This document shows positions 10,293 to 20,427 of a DNA stretch of 64,000 nt, one piece after another (position 1 is the stretch's first letter; each line of letters begins with the position of its first letter). A program made the translations under genes and the position numbers. The notes beneath the pieces were generated by a model, which worked only from the letters and a program-made list of their open reading frames with translations, did no database searches and was not told the origin of the DNA. The stretch is from Leishmania donovani. Taxonomy: Eukaryota > Euglenozoa > Kinetoplastea > Trypanosomatida > Trypanosomatidae. The DNA is taken from NCBI RefSeq assembly GCF_000227135.1, contig NC_018262.1, positions 1,573,841 through 1,637,840 of the forward strand, given 5' to 3'.

Positions 10293-12420
10293 CAGTTTAT
10301 CAGCAAGAACAACCGTTTATATTTGCTCACCCTCTTCCCTCCCTTCGAATAGCATCGTAGCCCTCCTCTTCCCACAACCGATCACCCCACACTATCATCA
10401 GCTTGTCTTATTGTTTTGTTTGTGTTTTCGTCATTTTTTTGTTGTTCCGTCATTTTTCCCTTTTTTGTTTAATTTGATTTTCTTTTTTTTGGTCTTATTG
10501 TTCTTCTCTTTTTCCCTTTCTTCGCTTTTTTTCCCTCCCTCGTTGTCCTCTCGTTTTTCTTTGTGCTCCGTTTTTCCGTTGTGTTGCTGTATTTCTTTCT
10601 GCCTCTCGCCTTCCCTTCCCTCCCCCTCCCTCTATCACTCACTCATTCACTCTCTTTCTGTGCTTACCCCTCTTCGTTACCTGTTGTGTGTGTGTGTGCA
10701 CGGTGCAGTGCGTGCCTGGTCTGTTTTTCGTCTTTCCCCCCTTCCCCCTTTTTTCGCTGTGAGTGTGCGAGCGGCTTGTGCAGCCGAAGTTGCTTTCGTG
10801 TGTGCTCGTGCTCTTTATTTCCTTTCTTTTTTTTTCGTTGGGTTCCCTATATTGCTTGTGGACGATTCTGTGTATGCGTGTGTGCTTATTGTGTTTGCGC
10901 AGGCGTTTGCGGCTGTTTGTAGTTCTCTCTTTTTTTTGTTTTGGCCAGCGCTGAAGCTTTTGGATTGCTCTTTCCCTGTCTCGCTCTCGCTCTCTCTTGT
11001 TGGACCCGTTTTTCTCGGTGGTGCGAGTTTCCGCGAATTCAAAAAAAAAAAAAGACAACAAACCCCAGCCTTGTGTGTCTTCGATCTGCCCAGCTCACAT
11101 CGCCTGCGCTTGTGCAAGCAAAAAAGAAAAAAAAACAACCACAAACACAAACGAAAAGAAAGATAAGAAACACAACGAAAACGGAGAAAAAAAAAAACAA
11201 AAGCAAAAACAAACAAAGAAGAGTGTTTACCTTTTTTACTCACAACCAGCACTATCGTTAAACGTGTCACCCCAGCATCTCTGACGATTTTCTGCTCGTA
11301 AGTGCCCACCGCCGTTGTAGTAGTTCGCAGACGCAGACGCATACGTTCTCTTGCTCAATTTTTTTTTCTATCGCCTGCTTCCACGGTGCCATTATTTTTG
11401 CTGTTTGTTTCGTTTTCAAGTGTGTGTATGCTTGCGTGCTCTTTTCACGGAAGTTCTCTTGGTTCACCTCATTACGGGCACGCAACCACGCACACCACTG
11501 CGGAAGCATATCGGGAATCTCAGCCCCTCCGCGCAATCCCCCCTTTTTGTGAAGTCTGCAGAAGGTGGAAAAGGACAAGCACACACGCAAGACGTTGTTC
11601 TCCTTTTATCTCTCTGTCTTTTTTCGTGCGTGTGCGTGTGTGTGCCACCATCCTTTTTTTTGTCTTCTCATTATTTTAACTTCTCTGACCTCGTCTCTCT
11701 CTCTCTCGGTGCTACGACGCACTGTACGTACGGCGGCGGCTTCCGATCTTTTTTTATTGGTCTTGACGCTTTCTCCCTCCCCCTTCTCTCTCCTTTTTGG
11801 GATTACTGCGTCTACTAGTACCACCTGTTTTTTCTCTCTTCACTTCTCTCTGGTGGGTCTCTGTCTGCCTGGTACTCCATTCCTTTACTACTGCATCATA
11901 TCACGTCCATCGTATCACCACGACCACCACCAAAAACTCTCTGCTCCTCTCAGACCTGTTCAACATACAGAAGACACACACACACACATACACGCACAAG
12001 GAAAGAAATACAAACTTACTCCGTCACTCACGCATCATCTTCCCCCTTGAAAGAATTTCACCCATTCTTCCACCGAGCCACCTCAAGACGAAGGAACAAC
12101 AGCTGTATCTTTTTTTTTTCGTCGTCTCTTAATTCCTTTTACCCTCTTCTCTTTTTTTTTCGTCGCTCGCTTGAGCTTCGAGCAGTTAGTCTGCGCTGCA
12201 TTGGCCGTCCTCCTTCATCTGCTCCTCTCTTTTTTTTCTATTTCTCTGTTTGCCCTCCCCACCTCCCTCCCTCCTCTCTCTCCGTGGTCTCTCTCGTTCT
12301 TTGATTTCTTTGTCTTTTTTACTCGCTTGGCTGCTGTTGAGGTATTACCTTCTCTTTTTTTATGGTTTGCCCTTTTTGCACAGCTCAGTAAGGGAAGAAA
12401 CTCCTCTCTCACTGTCTGTC

Positions 12421-12473
12421 TTTCCCTTCCCTTCCCTTCCCTTCCCTTCCCTTCCCTTCCCTTCCCTTCCCTT
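12421..12473. repeat. (TTCCC)n pentanucleotide tandem repeat
   Basis: About ten head-to-tail copies of TTCCC. An all-pyrimidine mirror repeat of this length can in principle form triplex (H-)DNA. It lies in the middle of the CT-rich spacer upstream of 4E-IP1. Confidence 0.93.
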
Positions 12474-15400
12474 CTCTCTCTCGCTCTCCCTCCATCTCCG
12501 CCTCCACCTTCCCCTCCCTTTGATTCGGTTGTGTTGTGTGTTTGTCCTCCCTCACACTCTGTTGCTCATCTGTGTGAAGTGTTTTCCTTTTGTTTGCCCC
12601 CCCCCCCTGCCCTTTTTACGCCGCTCTTATCTCCTTGGTTCGGCTGGTGGCGGCTCCAGTGTATGTTATTTTCGCTGTTCAGCATTCGAATTGGGGTATT
12701 CTGACACGTTTTTGCGTGTCCTTTCCTTTGTGCTTTTGATCTTTGCTTGCTTCGCTTCCCCTCTTCCCTTATTGTGTACCTTTATCTTGAAGCTCGGGCC
12801 CTTTACGGCGGTTCTGTGTGCTCGTGTGCCCGCCTCACTCTTCGGGTGGTCTCCTCCTCCCTATCCTCCCTCTGTTCCGTTTTCTCGTTCCCTCCCATCT
12901 CTCTTCTCCTACTCCTACTGGTGTGCTGCGAGGGTGCGATCGCGTACGTCTCTCTGTCTGAGAGAAGAGAAAGGCGGATAAAAAGCCACCGGAGCCGCTT
13001 GTTTCGTTTTCGTCTCTCTTATTGTGTTGTAAATTGGAGGGGGGCAAAAGGAAGAAGGGCTCTGCTCCTCGTCGACTCTATTTTTTTTCCGTTTGACTTC
13101 TCTTGGGGTTTCGTGTTGCCGACTTCACCCTCTTCCGGTTTCCTCGTAGGATAGGCACACACGGCTCTCTCTGTGTGACTAGCTTCCCATTCAGCCTTAC
13201 TTTTACTCCGATTGCTTCAGTGCCTCTGTGCTTTTTCTTGGCGTAGAGATCAAGGCGGAGGGAAAACAGACAGAAAAACGTCTTTATTCCTGACCCCTCC
13301 CCTAACAGGACACCAACCGAAACCGACGAGCGTTGACACAGAAGGTGCACGACACAAGCACATACACCAGCGAGAGGAGGTGCACAAGCAAAAACAAGCA
13401 AACACGGAGACTTATCTTTTTCTCCTCTTGTCACTTCCTCTCCTTCTTTCCCTTTTCTCCCTATTATCCACCCCACGATCAGCCTTCCTTTTTTTGTAAA
13501 GTTTTAATCCCTTCTCCCTCTCTGTGTTTTACCCCCTCTCCCGTTTGTTCGCTAAATCAACTTTCCCCCTTCGCCCGCTTCCTCCTTTTTCCCCTCCGTA
13601 CAACTGTCCTACATCATCACGAGAGCAGCACTGCCCTTTCCACCTTTTTTTTTCGTTTTTTTTTGTTGTTTATCATTTGCCACATCCAAACTCGCAGCTC
13701 AGGGTTACTAGAAGCACACCCTCTCTCCTTCCCCACCCACCCTCTCAAAAAAGAAAAAGAAACGAACACAACACAACAACAACTGCGCACCCCCTGGTAC
13801 ACACCTACGAGTCTTTTTTTTAGCTCTCATTTTTACCTTTATTTATTTCGGCTCTCCATCTCTTGTGCCCACACACAAGTGTCACCCCATCACTCGCTTT
13901 CTCTCGCTCTCTTTCCGTACATCGCAAACACACACACACACACACACACAAACCAACCGAGAAAAAAATAAAACTAACTATCCTCTTTTCCTTTCTCCAC
14001 TCAAAGGAAAGTGCGGCGAGAAACAGAACATCGCCGAGCCGAGCGACAGAGTAAGAAAGAGAAGCGCGTGAGCCTTCTCGAAGAGGGAGCAAGAAAACAT
14101 AAAGACGAGGAACAACAAAAAATAAACAGAGTAGAGAACTTCTTCTTTCCAACTTTTCCTTCGGCTCATCTCGCGTGGTGCAAGTCGCTCCCTGCCCATC
14201 CCTGCGACCTCGCCGGCACGCCAGCGACAGCAGCCGAAAGAAAAGTGAAAGTCCAGGTGAGACAGACAGTCAAGAGAGAGAAGCTGCCGAAGTGAAATTT
14301 CCCTCCTATCCAGAGAGGCGTTCAAGCAGATCGATCCACGCGCACACGTAACAAAAATATCCCAAAACGTGATCGAGTTCATATTATCTATTTCCACTCG
14401 TTTGCTTTTCTCTATCTTCTAAACGCCATCTTGTGAGTACTTTGGTTGTACTGAAAAGTGTCTATATATACCACGAAGGAAGGAGCTCAACGAGCGCAAA
14501 ACGAAGAGAAATAAAGGAGAGACGGTACGCACATCAGTCTTTTTTTTGTCCTTTGCTGTCCCCCCCCCCCACCCCTTCCCAAGAGAACAAAGCCGTTCCT
14601 GTCTCCCCATTTCTGCCCCTTTCAAACGTGCCTCCCTCACCTTTACTCTCGCCTCTTTGTCTGCTTTCTTTCTTTTCTTCTCACGTCCTCCCCCTTCACC
14701 CCCTCCTCTCTCACCTACCTCTTTCTTCCTGACTTATCTGCCTCCCTAGAAATCATTCGGCCGCGAGGATAGCGATTCTCACAACTCTCGAACCCTCGCC
14801 TCTGCCCTCCTGCATTGATCTGGTCGTTTTTGTATTTCGACAAGTTTCTTGGTTCTCTCTTTCTCCGTCGCCCGCTTCTTTTTGGTCTTTCGTTTTTGTT
14901 GTTTCTCGGCTTTCACTAGCCCGGGTTTATTTTTCCGCCTCCTCAATCGATCTGCTTGCCTACAGTCAACTCCACGTGCGTCGTCTTTGGTTGACTTTAG
15001 TTGTTGCCAGCCTCGCTCTTGTTTTCTTGAAGTTATTTTCTTTCCCACACTTGTGTAAAGTTATTGCGTTTTCTCTTCCGTCTTTTGTTTTTGTTTTGCA
15101 CTGATTGTGCTTCGTTAGTGATTCTTCCTCGTCTCTTCTCACCTTTTGTACTGCGCGCGCGGAGTTGACATACTCCATCAAGATCTCCTGTGCTTCATCT
15201 CTTTCTTTTTTTTCCCTTCACGCGTGTGCGTGGACGCCGTTGTCTCCCGTTTTTTTCCTTTGAGAGAAAAAAAAAGGGATTGCCCACTTTCTGCCTTCTC
15301 TGCGCTCTCGCTTCTCTTTTTCTGTTTTCGGGGTTGTGTACCTTCGTTTCGATTTTTTGTTCTGTCGTCGCCTCCATCCGGCCCACCACTGCTTCTTTTG

Positions 15401-16830
15401 CGCATTTCTTTTCTTTTTGTTGTTCGAAGCGTGCAGTCTGTTTTCGTTGCTTTTTTTTTTCAAATCTTGTCTTCGCTCGATTTTCACCGCTTCATTCTTG
15501 TTTCGTTCCGTAGCAAGGCAACGCGCATACGCTTCGCGGCTTCGTGTCACTCGATAAAGCAAGAAAGGCCGCAGCGTGGAGAGACGCAGAGGGACGAAAA
15601 ACGAGGGCGAAGCACAGAAATCACCGAAGCTCAGACGCAGCCAGAGGGATACAAGCGGGGGAGGGGGAACGACACATAGAGAAGAGCAGCGAAGAAAGGC
15701 GTTCTGTTTTTTCTTTCTCTAACGATCCTAACGGCTATTGGGTAGAGGAAGCACAAGCACACGGGGATTCTGGTACGTGATAATTCCTTTTTCCACCTCT
15801 ACCCTGCACAGGAACTAACGTTCCTTTCAAAATAAAAGAAGCGTTACACAAAGTAGACCGCGTCGCCTGTGGAAAGAGCTACTTATAATTTTCTCTTTCA
15901 CATACGTACACATACACTCACGTGGCCGCGGCTGCTCTCCCTTTCTTTATATCTTTCCCATTTTTTTTTCCGTTCGTGTGGGCCTCAGGGAGTAGAAAAC
16001 AACAAGAAAAACAAAAACTCCGAAAACAAACAGTAGCACACCAGCACACACACACACTCACAGATCAAAGAATACGCACAGAACACCTCCAGAGGTCTCT
16101 CTCTCTCTCGCACCTCCTCGCTCTCTTTGGGGTGTTGATATTGAAATAAAAAAAAAAACATTTTCTTGCCGCCTCACTCGTTTTGTGCTTCATTTTTTCC
16201 CCTCTTCTGAGTAGACGGTTTTTGTTCATTTTCGTTTGCGGTTTTGCTCTTGTTGTTTTTATCGCCATTACTTATACATTTCTCTTTCCTCTTACTCTCG
16301 TCTTCGCTTATTATTATTATTGCGCGACGAAGGCGCTGTGCATGGTCCCTCCTCTTCCTTTAGTTTTGTTTCGATCGCCTCTCTGACATCTTGCTGTTTT
16401 TCTTGCTCCTTCCTTGAAGCTTCACGTACGCACAAGCAAGCGTCATCTTGCCATTGAGGTGTGGGCCCTTCAGCGCACCTTGTCACACAGGGTGCGACGA
16501 GACACCTTCAGACACAGGTTCGAACAAAAGTGAAAGGAAAAAAGGAAAAGAAGGAGCCAACCACAAAGAAACTTGGAAAGCGAGTTGTCTCCAAAGCCGT
16601 GCTTTCCTACATTTTCCTTCCCCTCATTTTTTTGTGTCTTTTCTTCTTCAGCTCTCTTTTTTTTTTCGTTTGCTTGCGTGCGTGATTCGTTGCTATTATT
16701 TTCGTTTTCTAGTCCCTTTTAGCGTTTTTGGTGTTGCAAATTTCCCTGTGAACCCGGTGCTCGTGTGTGTGTGTGTGGTTCATTTTTTCCTTTTCTTTCC
16801 TGTCGTCTTTTGTGCCAGTATAAATCCCTC

Positions 16831-16846
16831 TCTTTTTTTTTCTCAG
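16831..16846 (+). promoter_or_regulatory. Candidate spliced-leader acceptor for 4E-IP1
   Basis: TC(T)8TCTCAG, a near-ideal polypyrimidine tract ending in AG, lies 239 bases before the ATG at 17085. Other AGs (for example 17040) are nearer, so the true site is uncertain. Confidence 0.4.
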
Positions 16847-17084
16847 GCCTCCCTCCCTCCCTCCCTCGTCGTCTTTCTCTATATTTGTTTTCCGTGTTTG
16901 TGTGTGCTGTTTTCCTTTGCTGTTTCTCTCCTTTTCGTCTTTTTTTTTGCGTACGTGCGTGTCTTCGCCCGTCTCTCCGTGCCGGTGGGCGAGACTCAGC
17001 AATTCTTTTTAGTATTATTATTTTCATTTGCGAACGCAGCAACTCGCATCTGCATACTTTTTCGCCTTTGTGGATCTGGTATCC

Positions 17085-19460
17085 ATGCCTCCTGTGCGCA
17101 CCATGTACACCCGTGAGGAGCTACTGCGGATTGCAACACTCGCCAGCGCAATGGACCTGGGCCCAGAGGTGCTGCGCAAGTTCGACGTCATCGAAGTCGC
17201 CGAACCAGTCCCCGCCCCGAAGCGCCGCGAGGCAGAACCGAATTTCAAGGGCAGCGTGCTGACGGACAACTTCAGCACTAGCACCACGATCACTAACTCG
17301 GGTCCCAACGGTGGTGGCAACAGCGGCGGGAAGGGCGGCCATAACAGCGGCATGAACGGCGGCGGCAGCAGCAGCAGCAACCACACTGGCAGCTCCAGCA
17401 CTCCGGCGTACGGTGCCGGCGGCGGCCGTGGCGGTGACAACCGCCGCGGCGGTGGCGGCAATGGTGGACGCGATGACAACAGCAACAGTAACAGTGTGAA
17501 GCCGTCCGGGTACGACCGCTTTGCGCCACCCGAGGGACGATTTAACCGCGGAAATCGCAATCAGGAGACCTTTGAGGAGGGCATCGAGTATGAGTTGCGG
17601 CAGAGCGCACTGCAGAAGAAACGCGTTGCCGAAACGATGGAGCGCGAGGATCGCAAGGGAGAGAACCTGAGGCAGGCCCTGGAGAAGTTCAAGCAGGAGG
17701 GCACCGACGCCGAGGCCGCAGAAGCGGAGAAGGAGACGGACGAGATTGAGCGGCTGCTGGCGGGCATCACAATGGTCGATGACGCGCCAAAGGCCGTGGT
17801 TCGCTCTCGCTTCTTCTCGGCCCAGGGCCCAACGGCTACCAGCGCCGAGCCTCCGGCGACCATGCAGCCATCGCCGCCGCCGCCACAAGCATCGACGACG
17901 CTGTCTTTTGGAGCCCCCGCGAGCAGCATTGCATCTTCCACGACAGGCGCGCCACAGGCGAGCGTGCTCCCGACGCCCGCCAACAGTGGAACGCAGGGCT
18001 ACGCGAGAGGGCCGTGGTCATCTATGAAGAGCGACTCTAACCTCTGGAGCACCGCGCCGTCCATGGCAAGCGCGCTCAAGCAGTCTCTTCAGCACTCCTT
18101 GCCTCCGGCGGACGCGTCGCCGTCAGGTCAGATCAAGCCTCCGCAGCCTGCGTCGCAGCAGTCGCAGCCATCCAGTTGTCCTGCGAGCACTTCTCACCAG
18201 GCAAAGAGCATGGACGCTGCGACTGCGAACGCCTCGGCCAACTCGACCGGTGCGCCGCCCGCCAGCGGGCCAGCCAGCTTTGGCGTTCCCGCGCCTGCAC
18301 CAGCGAGCCCGCCCGCTCCCACGCAGAGCTCCGTACTCGGCCCTGCGAACGGACATAGCAGCACCAATATCGCCACTGCAATGGGCGCCAAGACTGGCGC
18401 ATCGAGCAGTGCTGGACAGTCGCAGGCGCCTCCTCACACGCCGCCCCAAACTCCGCCTCACAGTCAGTCGCAGCCATCTCGCCCGGCTCCAGCGACCGCC
18501 ATCAAGGCAGCGCCGCGCAGTAGCGGGTCTACCGGCGTTCCCACAGGCGCCTGGTCGGCGGCGGACCTGGAGCTTCTTCTGAAGAAAGGCGCCACCATGA
18601 TCTCAAGCGCCCCGGCACCCCCGCCAAGCACTGCTACACCTGCCACGACGGCGCCGAAGACGCAGCCCATCACGGCGGCGGAGCTGGAGAGCATGCTCAT
18701 GCAGCGGGCGCGCCAGGGCAGAGGAGCGACCGGCATTGGTATGAGCACTTTACCTCCCTCGCCTCCTCAGTTTCAGCAGCCACCTCCGCCGCAGCAGGCG
18801 CCGCTTCTTTTTGCGAACCCGTCGAAGACGCCGCCGATGCCGGCGAGCAGCAACCCTACCAGTGCGCCACTCTCCTCGCCACAGCAGCTCCCGGCCAGCA
18901 TGAAGATGGCGCCAAACGGAGCGATGCTGCAGCCTAAGCAGCCGCATCAGCAGCAGCAACCGCTGCCTCCGCCGCCGCCGCCGATGCCGCCACAGATGCC
19001 CGCGCATTCTCAGCCGCAATCGCAGCCACAGCCACAGCCGCAGATGCAGCCTCAGATGCAACCGCAGCAGCACCAACCACCGTGGATGGCGATGCCGCGG
19101 CCGCCGCAGGCTCCGCCGGCACCACAGCCTAACGGTAATGGAAGTCCTATGCACAACACCCCGCCCCTGCAGCCGCTGGCTGCGAAGATGCCGCAGCCTG
19201 CTCCAATGATGCCGAATGGGCTCCAGATGCCCATGCAGATGAACGCTCAAGGGCAGTACTTTGTGGATCCGGCGCAGCTGCAGCGAGTGTACATGACTGG
19301 TCAGCCGATGATGTTCCGCCGCCCGGACGGGACTGTGTTTATGCAGGCACAGCCCATACCTCAACCACAGCCTCAGCAAGCACCGCCTCAGCAGCAGCCA
19401 CCGTTCAACCCGTTCGGTACGAATGCGCAGTTTCTCTTCCAGCAGCAGCAGCGCCGCTAG
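17085..19460 (+). CDS. 4E-IP1: eIF4E-interacting protein (Leish4E-IP1)
   Basis: This 791-residue protein binds the Leishmania cap-binding protein LeishIF4E-1 and represses or remodels cap-dependent translation in a stage-specific way (known for Leish4E-IP). The eIF4E-binding motif YxxxxL-phi is at the extreme N-terminus, Y8-TREE-L13-L14. Residues about 70-145 are Gly/Asn/Ser-rich. A charged helical region follows, about 160-235, rich in E/K, and then VVRSRFFSAQG near 245. The rest is Pro/Gln/Ala/Ser-rich and disordered, with polyQ/P runs and no other fold evident. The ATG at 17085 gives MPPVRTM before the motif; the next Met at 17103 would start directly at MYTREELL. The calculated size, around 83 kDa, suits the described protein. 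Confidence 0.88.
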   Translation: MPPVRTMYTREELLRIATLASAMDLGPEVLRKFDVIEVAEPVPAPKRREAEPNFKGSVLTDNFSTSTTITNSGPNGGGNSGGKGGHNSGMNGGGSSSSNHTGSSSTPAYGAGGGRGGDNRRGGGGNGGRDDNSNSNSVKPSGYDRFAPPEGRFNRGNRNQETFEEGIEYELRQSALQKKRVAETMEREDRKGENLRQALEKFKQEGTDAEAAEAEKETDEIERLLAGITMVDDAPKAVVRSRFFSAQGPTATSAEPPATMQPSPPPPQASTTLSFGAPASSIASSTTGAPQASVLPTPANSGTQGYARGPWSSMKSDSNLWSTAPSMASALKQSLQHSLPPADASPSGQIKPPQPASQQSQPSSCPASTSHQAKSMDAATANASANSTGAPPASGPASFGVPAPAPASPPAPTQSSVLGPANGHSSTNIATAMGAKTGASSSAGQSQAPPHTPPQTPPHSQSQPSRPAPATAIKAAPRSSGSTGVPTGAWSAADLELLLKKGATMISSAPAPPPSTATPATTAPKTQPITAAELESMLMQRARQGRGATGIGMSTLPPSPPQFQQPPPPQQAPLLFANPSKTPPMPASSNPTSAPLSSPQQLPASMKMAPNGAMLQPKQPHQQQQPLPPPPPPMPPQMPAHSQPQSQPQPQPQMQPQMQPQQHQPPWMAMPRPPQAPPAPQPNGNGSPMHNTPPLQPLAAKMPQPAPMMPNGLQMPMQMNAQGQYFVDPAQLQRVYMTGQPMMFRRPDGTVFMQAQPIPQPQPQQAPPQQQPPFNPFGTNAQFLFQQQQRR

Positions 19461-20388
19461 ACGAAGAGCCAAGTCAACGCATCCCAACCTATGAGCCTCT
19501 ATATCCTCCTCTTTACCCCATCAGTGGCGTCGTTGATCACAATGGAGAGATCATCGTTGCATCGTGCCTTCAGCACTGTGAAGAGTTGATGGTTGCACGT
19601 GAAGCGGTGGCAATGGCGAAACGACGACAGACTAGCGTGTCGGTGTGTACACTCTTTTTCAGGCACAGCTGTGTTGCTGAAGCGGCTGCACTTTTCTAGT
19701 AACAGACAGACACACACATACTTACAAAGAAAAGGGTCTTATGAAGGCACTCCACGAAGTACTCCTTCGCCGCTCTCGCACATCTCTTCCAAATACAAAG
19801 ATGTGTACGCTGCGACCTGCTCTCATTTTTTTCTCGGCGTTTCTTTTAAACCAGTTTCGTCAAGCCTTTATTTGCGCCACTCCCTCTTCATGGCTTGCCG
19901 GGGCTGCTCTCCGCCTTTTCTCTGTCTCGCGCATTTTTTCTTTAATGATTCCTCATGCAGTCTCCTCTTTTCTTTTTCGCATTTTGCGTGCCCTGCTATG
20001 TCTTGGCACCGTGTTCTTCGACAGAGCGAAGCACCATGCAGGGAAAAAGAGAGAGGCTCTGGTCGCCCCTTTGGACGACGCGCGACCGGCCACGCATATA
20101 CGCAGAAACGATAGCACGTGTTTCATTGCGTGCTTGCTTCCTGTATGACCCCTGCAAGCGCACAGGCGCTCTTGCGTTCCCGCCTCCCGCAGCACGTGTG
20201 TTGTGGTTCTCTCTCTGTTTATGTTGTATGATGGGAGACGACGGAAGGAGGGACGCGTGGAGGACGAGGAGGCACAACCAGGGTTGTCGGCGTCACCACG
20301 GAGCGCTGAGAAAGAGGAGGGTGCAGTGGCCATGGTAGATTGAAGGGAGAGAGAATACCAATCGACGAGAACCATACAGCAACAGCTG

Positions 20389-20390
<2 letters not shown>

Positions 20391-20424
<34 letters not shown>

Positions 20425-20427
20425 ACA
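20391..20427. repeat. (CA)n microsatellite
   Basis: Near-perfect CA run, interrupted once by a T, in the 3' UTR side of 4E-IP1. Confidence 0.88.

Larger units (their letters stand above)
9668..17084. other. 7.4-kb pyrimidine-rich non-coding tract (3' UTR of SIZ1-like gene plus 5' region of 4E-IP1)
   Basis: From about 10300 to 17000 the + strand is dominated by C and T, broken by A-rich patches (11041-11215, 14090-14135) and CA runs (10258-10290, about 13930-13950). The long open frames here, for example 9763-11166, exist only because TC-rich sequence lacks stop codons. Many polypyrimidine-AG sites occur, such as 16831-16846. I see no gene. Confidence 0.6.

Noticed and set aside
9763..11166. 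467-codon open frame on the + strand
   Set aside because: It lies in CT-rich sequence where stop codons are rare. The translation is runs of Ser/Phe/Leu/Pro with poly-Lys patches and no domain, and the reading changes character at A-rich patches.
16465..16545. Possible tRNA suggested by GGTTCGAA near 16519
   Set aside because: No cloverleaf can be drawn: no matching acceptor stem, and D-arm features are absent.
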